Shown: positions 52,609 through 63,689 of the stretch, piece after piece
Layout of the letters: the number at the start of each line of letters is the position of its first letter
Position numbering within the stretch: position 1 is the first letter of the stretch
Assembly (NCBI RefSeq): GCF_001077815.2
Contig: NZ_CP011310.1
Coordinates: 2,108,001 to 2,172,000, forward strand
Direction: 5' to 3'
Origin: Aurantiacibacter atlanticus
GTDB lineage: Bacteria > Pseudomonadota > Alphaproteobacteria > Sphingomonadales > Sphingomonadaceae
DNA: 64,000 nucleotides
Position numbers and translations under genes: made by a program
The notes under the pieces: generated by a model
The model's input: only the letters and a program-made list of their open reading frames with translations
The model's database searches: none
Told to the model about the DNA's origin: nothing

Positions 52609-53513
52609 TACCTGTCTCTCTCCACAATGAATTTTGCCAGTGCTCGAAGCAGATCAGCTTCTTTGCCGTGACTGGCGAGATGTCCGATGGCCTGTTGGGA
52701 CAATGCTTGGGCCTGTTGCCGGGCACCATCGACGCCCATCAGCGATACGAATGTGGCTTTGCCAGCAGGGGCATCCTTGCGCAGCGCCTTGCCGGCCAGC
52801 ATTTCATCGCCTTCTTCGTCCAGCAAATCGTCGGCGATCTGGAACGCGAGGCCGATGTCGCGGGCATAGGCGCGTAAATGCGATCTGCCTTCTTCAGGGA
52901 CCTTGCCAAGTATTGCACCCATTTCCACCGCAGCGCCCAGCAATGCACCCGTTTTAAGCTGCTGAAGGAGGGTGACCGTGCGAAGATCGAATGCCTCACC
53001 TTCGGCGACCATGTCCATCATCTGTCCGCCAGCCATGCCCGTATGCCCGCTGGCGCTGGCAAGCGCATACACCAGTTCCGCGCGGATAAAGGGATCCGTG
53101 CTGACCTGTCTGCCAGCAAGTATCTCGAACGCCAGCGCATGGAGCGAATCGCCCGCCAGAACAGCTGTCGCCTCGTCAAAGGCCTTGTGAACCGTGGGCT
53201 TCCCATGGCGCAGATCGTCATCATCCATGCATGGCAAATCATCGTGGATCAGCGAATAAACGTGAATCGCCTCGATCGCGCATCCTGCCAAAACAGCTGC
53301 GGGGCGGCTGACACCATACATTTCTGCCACGGCGGACAACAGCAAGGGGCGCACACGCTTGCCACCGCCAATGGCTGCATGGCGCATCGCCTCCACTAAT
53401 GATGCACGTGAATCATCCGGCACTGGAAGCTTGAGATCAAACGCCTGATCAATCTCGCGCTGGATGCGCTGAAGACCACGTCCAAGCAAATCATCTGCGA
53501 TAACAAGCCCCAT
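52608..53513 (-). CDS. ispA: Polyprenyl (farnesyl/geranylgeranyl) diphosphate synthase
   Basis: Builds C15 or C20 isoprenoid diphosphates from IPP and DMAPP. The 301 residues show GGKRVRPLL, the first Asp-rich motif HDDLPCMDDDDLRHGKPT and the second QIADDLLDEEGD. Product length (farnesyl or geranylgeranyl) cannot be set from sequence alone. It follows xseB on the same strand, a common alphaproteobacterial order. Confidence 0.93.
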   Translation of the reverse strand: MGLVIADDLLGRGLQRIQREIDQAFDLKLPVPDDSRASLVEAMRHAAIGGGKRVRPLLLSAVAEMYGVSRPAAVLAGCAIEAIHVYSLIHDDLPCMDDDDLRHGKPTVHKAFDEATAVLAGDSLHALAFEILAGRQVSTDPFIRAELVYALASASGHTGMAGGQMMDMVAEGEAFDLRTVTLLQQLKTGALLGAAVEMGAILGKVPEEGRSHLRAYARDIGLAFQIADDLLDEEGDEMLAGKALRKDAPAGKATFVSLMGVDGARQQAQALSQQAIGHLASHGKEADLLRALAKFIVERDR

Positions 53514-53525
53514 CCCGCCTTGCCC

Positions 53526-53774
53526 CTAGCCCGCGTCAAAGGGCTCAGTACCCTGTGGTTTGCCATCGGGATCCTGCACGATTTTCTCGATCCGCTCCTG
53601 CGCGGCATCCAGCCGGGCCTGACAATGCCTGCGCAATGCCTCGCCACGTTCATAAAGGTCGATGGACTGATCCAGCGGCACATCACCACCTTCAAGACGT
53701 CGCACAACATCTTCAAGCGAACGCAAAGCGTCCTCGAAGCTCAAATCGGCGATTTGCGCATTATCCTCTGCCAT
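53526..53774 (-). CDS. xseB: Exodeoxyribonuclease VII small subunit
   Basis: An 82-residue helical subunit that stabilises the XseA nuclease. The signature [20 protein letters not shown] and [20 protein letters not shown] are clear. I chose ATG 53774; an in-frame start at 53786 adds four residues. It is 12 bp before ispA and likely co-transcribed. Confidence 0.93.
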   Translation of the reverse strand: MAEDNAQIADLSFEDALRSLEDVVRRLEGGDVPLDQSIDLYERGEALRRHCQARLDAAQERIEKIVQDPDGKPQGTEPFDAG

Positions 53775-53934
53775 GGGCGCGACCATTGACGGTGCAGCGG
53801 CGCAGGGTCAAGCTGCCTTCCCCAACAGCAATATGCATTGACGACGTTTTTCGCCGATATTCCTGCGGTGAATTGGGCAAAACTCGCCAGCGCGGGGCTG
53901 GCGATTGCGCGACGGCGGGGCTAAGGCGCGTGGC

Positions 53935-56169
53935 ATGAGCGAAATTACTCCAGACATCGTCGCCCAGCATGGTCTTTCCGATGAGGAATATGCGCGCGTC
54001 CTCCATGCATTGGGGCGTGAGCCCAATCTTGTCGAGCTGGGCATCTTCTCAGTCATGTGGTCGGAGCATTGCAGCTATAAGAGCTCGCGCCTGCACCTCA
54101 AGAAACTGCCCACAGAAGCGCCGTGGGTTATCTGTGGCCCGGGCGAGAATGCAGGCGTCATCGACATCGGTGATGGCCAGGCGGCGATCTTCAAGATGGA
54201 GAGCCACAACCACCCATCCTATATTGAACCATATCAAGGTGCGGCCACGGGCGTCGGCGGTATCCTGCGCGATGTTTTCACCATGGGCGCCCGGCCGGTT
54301 GCCAATGCCAATGCCTTGCGTTTCGGAAGGCCCGATCATCCCAAGATGAAACATCTGGTCCAGGGCGTGGTCGCAGGCATTGGCGGTTATGGCAATTGCG
54401 TGGGCGTGCCGACCGTGTGCGGCGAAACCAATTTTCATCCAGCCTATGATGGGAATATCCTCGTCAACGCGATGACCGTTGGCGTGGCCGATGCCAGCAG
54501 GATATTCTATTCTGCGGCAACAGGCGTTGGCAATCCCATCGTCTATGTCGGCTCCAAGACCGGGCGGGATGGTATCCACGGTGCCACGATGGCCAGCACC
54601 GATTTCGAGGAAGATGCAGATGCCAAGCGGCCTACCGTGCAGGTTGGCGATCCTTTCACCGAAAAGTTGCTGATCGAGGCATGTCTTGAACTGATGGCCA
54701 CTGATGCCATTGTGGCGATCCAGGATATGGGCGCGGCCGGCCTCACCAGTTCCAGCGTTGAAATGGCGACCAATGGCAAGGCGGGCATCCGTCTTGATAT
54801 GAACAAGGTGCCCTGCCGCGAAGACGGCATGACGCCCTATGAGATGATGCTGAGCGAAAGCCAGGAGCGGATGCTCATGGTGCTGGAACCTGGCAAGGAA
54901 GCCATGGCCGAAGCGATCTTCCACAAATGGGAGCTTGATTTCGCTGTCATCGGTGAAGTCACCGATACACGGCACATGGTGCTCGAATTCGATGGTGAGG
55001 TCGTGTGCGACATCCCGCTTGGCCCGCTTGCTGCCGATGCCCCGGAATATGACCGGCCCTATCTGTCGAGAGAGGAATATACGGCATGGGCCGGTATCAA
55101 GCCCATGACCCAGCGGCCCGATACCCAAAATGCTGGCGCAGATCTTCTCAAGCTGCTTGCATCCCCCAACCTCTCGTCACGCAAATGGATTGCTGAGCAA
55201 TATGATAGCCAGGTGGGTGCAGATACGCTCCAGTCTGGTGGCGATGCGGGTGTGGTGCGGGTTCATGGCACCAGAAAGGCACTTGCCATCAGCACCGATT
55301 GCACACCGCGATATGTGCATGCCAATCCCTATGAAGGCGGCAAGCAGGCGATTGCCGAGGCCTATCGCAATTTATGCGCAGTAGGAGCTCGGCCTCTCGC
55401 AGTGACCAATTGCCTCAATTTCGCCAACCCGCAGCGACCAGAAATCATGGCGCAATTCGTTCACGCGCTGGAAGGCATGGGCGATGCCTGCCGCACTCTC
55501 GATTTCCCGATCGTGAGCGGCAATGTTTCGCTTTACAATGAAAGCAAGGCAACGGGCGGCGGCTCGGCCATTCTCCCGACACCCGCTATCGGCGGGGTTG
55601 GCCTGATCGACGATTACGCCAAGATGATGACCATGCCTTTCAAGGCAGCGGGCGAGACGATTTACATCATCGCGCCCGAAGCTTGGGCTACGCCCGATCC
55701 GGAACGTTCGCATCTGGGCAAATCGCTGTGGCTCAGCGAAATTCACGGGCGTGATGAAGGGCGCACTCCGCCTACCGACCTGACACTGGAAAAGGCTGCC
55801 GGACGGATTGTTCGCCAGCTCATCGCAGAAGGTCTGGTGAGCGCGGTGCACGATATTTCCGATGGCGGCCTTGCCGTGGCACTTGCCGAAATGGCGATCG
55901 CCGGGGGCATCGGCGCCGAAGTGGCCGGCGGTGAAGGCTTTACTCAGGCGCAATGGTGGTTTGGCGAAGACCAGGGCCGCTACCTTGTCACTGTACCCGA
56001 TACCGAGGCTTTCAATCAGGTGCTAGCTAAGGGCACGGAGGATGACGAAACGGCAGCGGTAGGTTTCACCCGTATCGGCACCACAGGTGGCAGCAGCCTT
56101 CTGGGCGTAACAATCGAAGATTTGCGCGCGGCCCATTTAAGCTTCTTCTCCGAGTGGATGGAGAACTGA
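53935..56169 (+). CDS. purL: Phosphoribosylformylglycinamidine synthase subunit PurL
   Basis: ATP-dependent fourth step of purine synthesis, small-type PurL acting with PurS and PurQ. The 744 residues hold paired AIRS-like halves: [50 protein letters not shown], and the second-half motifs [12 protein letters not shown] and [13 protein letters not shown] chose ATG 53935 ([19 protein letters not shown]). purS and purQ are not in the window. Its stop overlaps the next gene. Confidence 0.97.
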   Translation: MSEITPDIVAQHGLSDEEYARVLHALGREPNLVELGIFSVMWSEHCSYKSSRLHLKKLPTEAPWVICGPGENAGVIDIGDGQAAIFKMESHNHPSYIEPYQGAATGVGGILRDVFTMGARPVANANALRFGRPDHPKMKHLVQGVVAGIGGYGNCVGVPTVCGETNFHPAYDGNILVNAMTVGVADASRIFYSAATGVGNPIVYVGSKTGRDGIHGATMASTDFEEDADAKRPTVQVGDPFTEKLLIEACLELMATDAIVAIQDMGAAGLTSSSVEMATNGKAGIRLDMNKVPCREDGMTPYEMMLSESQERMLMVLEPGKEAMAEAIFHKWELDFAVIGEVTDTRHMVLEFDGEVVCDIPLGPLAADAPEYDRPYLSREEYTAWAGIKPMTQRPDTQNAGADLLKLLASPNLSSRKWIAEQYDSQVGADTLQSGGDAGVVRVHGTRKALAISTDCTPRYVHANPYEGGKQAIAEAYRNLCAVGARPLAVTNCLNFANPQRPEIMAQFVHALEGMGDACRTLDFPIVSGNVSLYNESKATGGGSAILPTPAIGGVGLIDDYAKMMTMPFKAAGETIYIIAPEAWATPDPERSHLGKSLWLSEIHGRDEGRTPPTDLTLEKAAGRIVRQLIAEGLVSAVHDISDGGLAVALAEMAIAGGIGAEVAGGEGFTQAQWWFGEDQGRYLVTVPDTEAFNQVLAKGTEDDETAAVGFTRIGTTGGSSLLGVTIEDLRAAHLSFFSEWMEN

Positions 56170-56576
56170 TGACTACAGGCCATTCCGAAACTCCACTGGC
56201 GAAGAAGCTGAACTTGCGGGATGGTCAGCGCGTGTGGTTTTCCGAAATGCCTGATGCGGTGGCAGAGGAGATCGGTGAATATGCGCTGGATCTTCTATTC
56301 GTAGCCGATCCCGCCGAGGGAATTGATGCGGCACATATCTTCGTAACCCAGAAGGCTGAGCTCGTCACCCTGCTCAGCAGTTTGCGCGGCCAGATTGCGG
56401 GCGATGGTCAAATCTGGGTCAGCTGGCCCAAACCGCCCTCCGCTGTGCCAACCGATATCTCAGAGGAAAACATTCGCGAGATATGCCTCCCCCTGGGTCT
56501 CGTCGATACCAAGGCGTGCGCCGTCGATGAAATTTGGTCAGGCATCAAACTGGTGGTCCGCAAGGAATTGCGGTGA
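56169..56576 (+). CDS. DUF3052-like protein
   Basis: A 135-residue soluble protein resembling the DUF3052 group: [19 protein letters not shown] at the start, [20 protein letters not shown] in the middle and [20 protein letters not shown] at the end. Function is unknown. Its ATG overlaps the purL stop and its stop overlaps the next gene's GTG start, so it is translationally coupled on both sides. Confidence 0.78.
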   Translation: MTTGHSETPLAKKLNLRDGQRVWFSEMPDAVAEEIGEYALDLLFVADPAEGIDAAHIFVTQKAELVTLLSSLRGQIAGDGQIWVSWPKPPSAVPTDISEENIREICLPLGLVDTKACAVDEIWSGIKLVVRKELR

Positions 56577-57259
56577 CTGAAAGGCAGCATCCCTTCCCCG
56601 ACCTGCCCGAACTGACAGATGATGAACGTGTGGCCCGTACCCGTGCTGCATACGAAGAATTACGTAACCGCCATTCCTGCCGGTCCTTTAGCGATGCACC
56701 GGTGCCGCGTGAGGTAATCGAATTTGCGATCCGTGCAGCAGGAACGGCGCCCAGCGGCGCAAACCACCAGCCGTGGCATTTCGCCGCAATATCCTCACCA
56801 GAAACGAAACGCGCCATACGCGAGGCCGCAGAGGCAGAGGAACGGTGTTTCTACGGTGCTGAAGGCGCAAAACCCAAGGCCAGCGAGGCGTGGCTGGATG
56901 CCCTCGCCCCCATCGGCACCGATGCCAGCAAACCGTTTCTGGAAACCGCGCCATGGCTGATCGTCTGCTTTGCACAGCGCACCGGCGGTATCGAGGAAGA
57001 CGGGCAAACGCAGAATTATTACGTGAATGAAAGCGTGGGCATCGCCTGCGGCATGCTTGTTTCGACGCTGCACGCGGCGGGGCTTGCCACTTTGACGCAT
57101 ACACCTTCACCCATGGGCTTCCTGCGCGAAGTATGTGGTCGACCGGCGAATGAAAAATCGCTGATGATCGTTGTGACGGGTCATCCGGCAAATGGTGCCA
57201 GCGTGCCCGATCACGCGATGAAGAAGAAGCCGCTCGAAAAAATTGCGAGCTGGCTGTAG
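56573..57259 (+). CDS. Iodotyrosine-deiodinase-like nitroreductase-fold flavoprotein
   Basis: A 228-residue FMN-dependent oxidoreductase. The FMN loop is [15 protein letters not shown] and the fold core is [14 protein letters not shown]. It has the features that set iodotyrosine deiodinases apart from other nitroreductases: Glu90 and Tyr94 (EERCFY) and a Lys aligned at 120 (SKPFLETAP), which bind the amino acid zwitterion, and the late block [44 protein letters not shown]. Start GTG 56573 overlaps the DUF3052 stop. The natural substrate in a bacterium is unknown; reductive dehalogenation of halotyrosines is the family activity. Confidence 0.78.
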   Translation: MTERQHPFPDLPELTDDERVARTRAAYEELRNRHSCRSFSDAPVPREVIEFAIRAAGTAPSGANHQPWHFAAISSPETKRAIREAAEAEERCFYGAEGAKPKASEAWLDALAPIGTDASKPFLETAPWLIVCFAQRTGGIEEDGQTQNYYVNESVGIACGMLVSTLHAAGLATLTHTPSPMGFLREVCGRPANEKSLMIVVTGHPANGASVPDHAMKKKPLEKIASWL

Positions 57260-57262
57260 CGC

Positions 57263-57682
57263 CTATCGGGGCGCCACGACGTGAAAAAGGCCGCTTGCGC
57301 GCATGAGCAGCTTGCCTTCACCACCATCCTTCCGAACGCGGCAGTCAAGGCTGATTGCTACCCTTCCCGCACGCAGGACTTCAACCTCGGCCTCTACCCA
57401 ATCGCCTATTCGGGCAGGCGACAGAAAATCGGCGCTTAATCCCTGCGTAACGGCATATTGCCCTTCGGGTGCGGCCTCGAATGCAGCAAGCGTAAGTGCT
57501 GTATCGATCAGCGACATCAGCATGCCACCATGAAGCGTATCGATGGCGTTGCAGTGCTTTTTTTCAAAATGCATACCAACCACGGTATTCTGGCCGCGCT
57601 TTGATCGGTAAAGCGGCCCGATCAATTCATGGAGTGCACCATAAGGGGCCATTTCGGCAAAGCCTTGGGGGATCGTGTTCAT
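57263..57682 (-). CDS. PaaI-type hotdog thioesterase
   Basis: A 139-residue single hotdog-fold protein likely hydrolysing acyl- or phenylacetyl-type CoA esters. The motif NAIDTLHGGMLMSLIDTAL carries the catalytic region (HGGML... D), and GLSADFLSPARIGDWVEAEV is the usual second strand block. ATG 57682 overlaps the serB stop (TGATG). A start at 57694 would add four residues. Substrate unknown. Confidence 0.85.
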   Translation of the reverse strand: MNTIPQGFAEMAPYGALHELIGPLYRSKRGQNTVVGMHFEKKHCNAIDTLHGGMLMSLIDTALTLAAFEAAPEGQYAVTQGLSADFLSPARIGDWVEAEVEVLRAGRVAISLDCRVRKDGGEGKLLMRASGLFHVVAPR

Positions 57683-58563
57683 CAGGACGCCCATTCCGCT
57701 TCTGGGATTTCCAACAGTCTGAGCAGGCTTGTCAGATCGCCACGGTCAATCCAGCCATTGGCTGCAAGCCGCGCCTTGGGCTTCGCGCGGTAGGCCACGC
57801 CGTAATGCGCAAGTTCCAGCATGGGGATATCATTCGCGCCATCACCGGCCGCCATTCCAACAGCATTGGGGCCAAACTCGGCCAGTTCATGTTCCAGCGC
57901 GGCGCGTTTGGTTGAACTGTCGGTAATCTCCCCGACAAGACCGCCGGTTAACTTGCTGTCTGCCACTTCCAGGCAATTCCCCACTACGCGATCAAAGCCG
58001 AGGTTCTGGGCCACCGGATCTGCAAAATGGTGGAACCCGCCCGTCACCAAGGCCGTGCGGCAGCCCCTGGCCTTCAAGGTTTGCACAAGAACACGCGCGC
58101 CATCCATAGGCCGGATGCGTTCATCAAGGCATTGCGTAATTGCTTTTTCATCAAGCCCTTCCAGCAAGGCCACCCGCTCACGCAGTGCGCCTTCAAAATC
58201 GAGCTCGCCCTGCATGGCGCGTTCGGTGATTGCGGCAATCTGTGGCTTCATGCCGGCGTAATCGGCCAATTCGTCAATACATTCCTGACCGATCATCGTG
58301 GAATCCATGTCCGAAACGAAGACATTGGGTATGCGGAACGGTTCGCGCGCAATAATCGTATCGCTTTGGCCGAAATGGTCATCCAGCGCGATTCGGAACC
58401 TGGCCATGTCATCGCCCGGCGATTCGATCTGAAGAACATCGCCGCAAAAATCGAGCATGGCGGCATGGGCGACCGGAACATCGGTATTGGCCACTGTGGC
58501 GATCAAGGTATCAAGGGCTTTCTCGATCAAGGATGGCTCTGCTATCAGCCGGGCAATGAGCAT
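57682..58563 (-). CDS. serB: Phosphoserine phosphatase
   Basis: Last step of serine synthesis. The 293 residues have an N-terminal ACT-like region (about 1-75) and a HAD domain with [18 protein letters not shown] (nucleophile Asp), [17 protein letters not shown] and [13 protein letters not shown] chose ATG 58563, which fits the family start; the frame runs 46 codons further upstream into miaA's coding region. Its start codon region overlaps the divergent miaA start by 8 bp. Confidence 0.95.
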   Translation of the reverse strand: MLIARLIAEPSLIEKALDTLIATVANTDVPVAHAAMLDFCGDVLQIESPGDDMARFRIALDDHFGQSDTIIAREPFRIPNVFVSDMDSTMIGQECIDELADYAGMKPQIAAITERAMQGELDFEGALRERVALLEGLDEKAITQCLDERIRPMDGARVLVQTLKARGCRTALVTGGFHHFADPVAQNLGFDRVVGNCLEVADSKLTGGLVGEITDSSTKRAALEHELAEFGPNAVGMAAGDGANDIPMLELAHYGVAYRAKPKARLAANGWIDRGDLTSLLRLLEIPEAEWAS

Positions 58564-59515
58564 TGCGGAAACTCCTGCGCACGGGGCGCGATTAAAACAG
58601 GTCGCGCTCATTGCAGGGCCGACCGCCAGCGGCAAGAGCGATCTCGCCGTGCGACTTGCGCTGCAATTGCATGAGAAGGGTTGTAGCGGGGTCGTCATCA
58701 ATGCCGATAGCGCGCAGGTCTATGCCGATCTGCGCGTTCTATCTGCGCGCCCTGACGAGGAAGAAATGCGCGGCATTCCCCATCGCCTGTTCGGGGCCTG
58801 GGACGGCAAAACCGCGTGTTCTGCCGCCGACTGGGCAATAGCTGCGCGGCGCGAGGTAGAAGGTGCACATGCCGCGGGCCTTGTCCCCATTCTGGTGGGG
58901 GGCACCGGCCTTTACTTGCGCACGCTTATCGATGGCATTGCACCCATCCCCGAAATCCATCCCGATCTGCGCGCCAGCGTGCGGGCAATGGCGGCAGCCG
59001 ATGCTTATGCCGCCCTGCTCTTGGAAGACCCCGTCCGCGCAGCTGCGCTCAACCAGCGTGACAGCCAGCGCATCGCGCGGGCGCTGGAAGTGGTTCGCAG
59101 CACGGGGCGAACGCTTGGCGAATGGCAAATGCACCGCGAAGGCGGGATTGGCGGCTCGGTAAAGATTGCCCCCCTGATCCTCCTGCCTGACCGCGAGGCT
59201 TTATACGCGCGCTGCGACGAACGCTTTATTGCCATGCTGGATGGCGGAGCGGTGGAGGAGGTGAAAGCGCTTATGAAGCGCGGACTATCGCGGGACCTGC
59301 CCGTTATGCGTGCGATAGGTGTGCCGGAAATTGCTGGCTGGCTGCGCGGGGATTGGTCTCGTGAAGATGCCATCGTCCGCGCACAGCAAGCGACTCGCAA
59401 TTATGCAAAGCGCCAGTTCACATGGCTGCGAAACCAGCTCCCGGAAGATTGGCCACGTCTCGCACCAGAAAATATCAATTTAGACAATGAAATTGAAACA
59501 TTATTCCTTGATTAG
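58556..59515 (+). CDS. miaA: tRNA dimethylallyltransferase
   Basis: Adds an isopentenyl group to A37 of tRNAs reading UNN codons. The 319 residues show the P-loop [49 protein letters not shown] and the late [14 protein letters not shown]. Start ATG 58556 lies inside the first codons of the divergent serB gene; no other in-frame ATG precedes the P-loop. Its promoter must therefore lie inside serB. Confidence 0.96.
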   Translation: MSIAETPAHGARLKQVALIAGPTASGKSDLAVRLALQLHEKGCSGVVINADSAQVYADLRVLSARPDEEEMRGIPHRLFGAWDGKTACSAADWAIAARREVEGAHAAGLVPILVGGTGLYLRTLIDGIAPIPEIHPDLRASVRAMAAADAYAALLLEDPVRAAALNQRDSQRIARALEVVRSTGRTLGEWQMHREGGIGGSVKIAPLILLPDREALYARCDERFIAMLDGGAVEEVKALMKRGLSRDLPVMRAIGVPEIAGWLRGDWSREDAIVRAQQATRNYAKRQFTWLRNQLPEDWPRLAPENINLDNEIETLFLD

Positions 59516-59568
59516 CGGTTGACAAGACATTTTATGTTACCTAGTGCTCTCCTCGGTAAGTGGAGTGT

Positions 59569-59605
59569 GGCCCGGCGAGAGCAATCTTGCCGGGTCCGTT
59601 TTTTT
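59569..59605 (+). terminator. Intrinsic terminator or attenuator between miaA and ilvB
   Basis: GGCCCGGC (59569-59576) pairs with GCCGGGTCC (59589-59597) with one bulge, followed by seven T residues after a G. A TTGACA hexamer at 59519-59524 and a 7-bp repeat TGCTCTC/GAGAGCA (59545-59551/59577-59583), whose second arm lies in the hairpin loop, precede it. It may simply end miaA, or regulate ilvB. Confidence 0.7.
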
Positions 59606-59669
59606 CAGGTTCCCGAACGGGGGCCTAGAGTGATCCAACAGGGTCAGACGTTGATTGAGGAGCAATACG

Positions 59670-61412
59670 GTGTCCCAAGAACGCAGCGGCGCTGCGATAC
59701 TGGTCGAAAGCCTGGCGCGGCAGGGTGTCGAATTCGTGTTCGGCTATCCCGGCGGTGCCGTCCTGCCTATTTACGACGAATTGTTTTCCGACAATCGCGT
59801 CCGCCATATTCTCGTCCGGCATGAAGCGGGCGCGGCGCATGCAGCCGAAGGATATGCCCGCTCTACCGGCAGGCCCGGCGTTGTCCTAGTCACCTCCGGC
59901 CCAGGCGCTACCAATGCCATCACCGGCATTGCCGATGCCTTTATGGATTCGATCCCGCTTGTGGTGATCACCGGACAGGTGCCGACCAATCTGATCGGCA
60001 CCGATGCCTTTCAGGAAGCCGATACCGTCGGCCTGACACGGCATTGTTCCAAGCATAATTATCTCGTCAAGGACCCTGAAGACCTCGCCCATACGATCGA
60101 GGAAGCTTTTGAGATCGCCACCACCGGTCGCCCCGGTCCGGTCGTGATCGATATTCCCAAGAATGTGCAGATCGCCACTGCAATGATGGCCGACGGTCCA
60201 GCTCAGAGGCGCCAACGATATTGTCCGCGCACCGTGGCTGCGCCGGAAGAAATAGCCGAGGTTGTGGACCTGCTCAGCAATGGTGAGCGGCCCATTCTCT
60301 ACACCGGAGGCGGCGTTATCAACTCTGGCCCCCAAGCCTCTGAATTATTGCGTAAATTGCAAAAATTGAGCGGCGCGCCAGTTACCTCCACACTCATGGG
60401 ATTGGGCGCATTTGCCGCGGATGATCCGGACTGGCTGGGCATGCTCGGCATGCACGGCACGTTTGAAGCCAATATGGCGATGAACCAGTGCGATGTGATG
60501 ATCTGCGTCGGCGCGCGCTTTGATGATCGCGTCACCGGGCGGCTCGACGCATTCTCTCCCGATTCGACAAAGGTCCATATCGATATTGACCGTTCGAGCA
60601 TCAACAAGGTCGTGCCTGTCGATCTCGGTATCGTCGGGGATTGTGGCGCGGTTCTGGAACAGATGATCGAATGCTGGGGCAAGCGCGAACCGCGCGATCT
60701 TGGTGAATGGAAAGCGCGCATCACAGGTTGGAAGGCGCGTGACAGCCTTGCCTACCCGCCCAGCGGCGATGCCATCATGCCGCAATTGGCGATAGAACGC
60801 CTGTTCGCGCTGACCAGAGACCGCGACCCCATCATCACTACAGAGGTGGGGCAGCATCAGATGTGGGCGGCGCAACATTTTGGTTTCATGGGCCCGAACA
60901 AATGGCTCACCAGCGGCGGGCTCGGCACAATGGGCTATGGCCTGCCTGCCGCCATCGGTGCACAATTGGGCAATCCTGATTCATTGGTAATCGATATTGC
61001 CGGTGAAGCCAGCATCCAGATGAACATTCAGGAACTTGGCACCGCGTCCCAATTCCGCCTGCCGGTCAAGATATTTATCCTCAATAATGGATATATGGGC
61101 ATGGTCCGCCAATGGCAGGAACTGACCTATGAGAGCCGTTATTCGAACAGCTATTCTGACAGCTTGCCTGATTTCGTCCGGCTGGCCGAAAGCTATGGCT
61201 GGAAAGGCATCCGCATTACCGAGGAAGCAGGCCTCGATGCCGGAATTAAAGCGATGCTTGCGCATGACGGGCCGGTGATCGTGGATTGCCAGGTGGCGAA
61301 AAACGCCAATTGTTACCCGATGATCCCCAGCGGTGCGGCGCATACCGAAATGCTGCTCCACGGTGATCAGCATGGTGGCACGATGGCTGACGAAGCCAAG
61401 GCTTTGGTGTAG
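59670..61412 (+). CDS. ilvB: Acetolactate synthase large subunit
   Basis: ThDP/FAD enzyme starting valine, leucine and isoleucine synthesis. The 580 residues include [19 protein letters not shown] (catalytic Glu follows in [16 protein letters not shown]), [27 protein letters not shown] and the ThDP motif IAGEASIQM with [13 protein letters not shown]. The usual metal Asp of the ThDP motif is Glu here, a conservative change. I chose GTG 59670, nine bases after GAGGAG (59657-59662); no ATG suits. It leads ilvB-ilvN-(pseudogene)-ilvC. Confidence 0.96.
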   Translation: MSQERSGAAILVESLARQGVEFVFGYPGGAVLPIYDELFSDNRVRHILVRHEAGAAHAAEGYARSTGRPGVVLVTSGPGATNAITGIADAFMDSIPLVVITGQVPTNLIGTDAFQEADTVGLTRHCSKHNYLVKDPEDLAHTIEEAFEIATTGRPGPVVIDIPKNVQIATAMMADGPAQRRQRYCPRTVAAPEEIAEVVDLLSNGERPILYTGGGVINSGPQASELLRKLQKLSGAPVTSTLMGLGAFAADDPDWLGMLGMHGTFEANMAMNQCDVMICVGARFDDRVTGRLDAFSPDSTKVHIDIDRSSINKVVPVDLGIVGDCGAVLEQMIECWGKREPRDLGEWKARITGWKARDSLAYPPSGDAIMPQLAIERLFALTRDRDPIITTEVGQHQMWAAQHFGFMGPNKWLTSGGLGTMGYGLPAAIGAQLGNPDSLVIDIAGEASIQMNIQELGTASQFRLPVKIFILNNGYMGMVRQWQELTYESRYSNSYSDSLPDFVRLAESYGWKGIRITEEAGLDAGIKAMLAHDGPVIVDCQVAKNANCYPMIPSGAAHTEMLLHGDQHGGTMADEAKALV

Positions 61413-61418
61413 AGCAAG

Positions 61419-61939
61419 ATGGGTATGAAAATCGAACACCGCGAAGCCAAAAGGCATGTTCTCACCGTAACGGTGGACAATGAACCGGGCATCCTCGCCA
61501 AGATCACGGGCCTGTTCACGGCGCGCGGATACAATATCGATAGCCTGACCGTGGCCGATATTTCGGAAGATCACGCAATCAGCCGCATCACTATCGTCAC
61601 AGGCGGTCCGCCGCAGGTGATCGATCAGATCATGGCACAGCTCGAAAGGCTCGTCCCAGTCCACCGCGTCATCGATCTTACAGAAGAAGGCCCGCATGTG
61701 GAACGCGAGCTTGCACTGATAAAGGTCAAGGGCAAGGGTGAGGACCGGGTGGAAGCGTTGCGCATTGCTGGGGTATTCCGCGCCAATGTCGTCGACACTA
61801 CGACAGAAAGCTTTGTATTCGAACTGACGGGTGCGAAGGACAAGGTGGACGGTTTTATCTCGCTAATGCGTGAGCTGGGTCTTGTTGAAGTAGGCAGATC
61901 AGGCATCGTCGGCATGATGCGCGGCGCAGAAGGCGCGTG

Positions 61940-61940
<1 letters not shown>
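61419..61940 (+). CDS. ilvN: Acetolactate synthase small (regulatory) subunit
   Basis: Regulatory partner of IlvB that binds branched-chain amino acids through its ACT domain. The 173 residues show VTVDNEPGILAKITGLFTAR and GYNIDSLTVADISED (ACT domain, about 12-85) and the C-terminal ALS_ss_C domain (LALIKVKGKGEDRVEALR, then GVFRANVVD). It starts six bases after ilvB and its TGA overlaps the start of the following pseudogene. Confidence 0.96.
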
Positions 61941-63375
<1,435 letters not shown>

Positions 63376-63467
63376 CAATTGCGCACTGGCCGGGTCTCCC
63401 CATCCGGGTGATGATCCGGCCATATAAAGGCGCGTCATCAGGGCGCGTCCTGGCGAAAAAAAACCGG

Positions 63468-63497
63468 TTGAAGCCTTTTCCACACTGGACCTATGGA
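63468..63497 (+). promoter_or_regulatory. Candidate sigma-70 promoter of the leu leader
   Basis: TTGAAG (63468-63473) and TATGGA (63492-63497), spaced 18 bp, form a weak -35/-10 pair. They would start transcription about 20 bp before the leader peptide ATG. Confidence 0.35.
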
Positions 63498-63522
63498 CTT
63501 TTCCAGACTAGCATCCGACGTC

Positions 63523-63570
63523 ATGAGCAAGGCCTACTGCCTAACCCTGCTTCGACTAACACGCCCTTAG
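63523..63570 (+). CDS. leuL: Leucine-rich leader peptide of leuA
   Basis: A 15-codon frame encoding MSKAYCLTLLRLTRP then TAG. Four of six consecutive codons from 63541 are Leu (CTA, CTG, CTT, CTA) and two use CTA, a codon expected to be rare in such a GC-rich genome. Position ahead of leuA, codon bias and the hairpin that starts at its stop codon all fit a leucine attenuation leader. A clear ribosome site is not visible. Confidence 0.72.
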   Translation: MSKAYCLTLLRLTRP

Positions 63571-63615
63571 GCGTGCCATTCTTCCTGCGCACAAGCGGGG
63601 AACTCGCCTAAGGGC
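63563..63615 (+). promoter_or_regulatory. Leu attenuator hairpin
   Basis: GCCCTTAGGCG (63563-63573), which covers the leader stop codon, pairs perfectly over 11 bp with CGCCTAAGGGC (63605-63615) around a 31-nt loop. A ribosome stalled at the Leu codons or at the stop would change whether this stem forms. No T-run follows at once. The whole 63376-63689 gap holds only these leader elements. Confidence 0.65.
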
Positions 63616-63689
63616 CATTCATCCTCAACGTTGAATTTTGCGCAAGGCCTGTTGCCGTGCGCACTGAAGTCGAACAAGGCTGCAAGAAC

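Noticed and set aside
54049..55128. Open frame of 359 codons antisense to purL
   Set aside because: It lies wholly within conserved purL domains and its product resembles no protein, so it is a shadow frame.
59544..59633. GTG- or ATG-started short frames before ilvB as an attenuation peptide
   Set aside because: They are not enriched in Ile, Val or Leu codons. The ATG frame (59534) does not stop before or near the hairpin, so neither fits a classical leader peptide.
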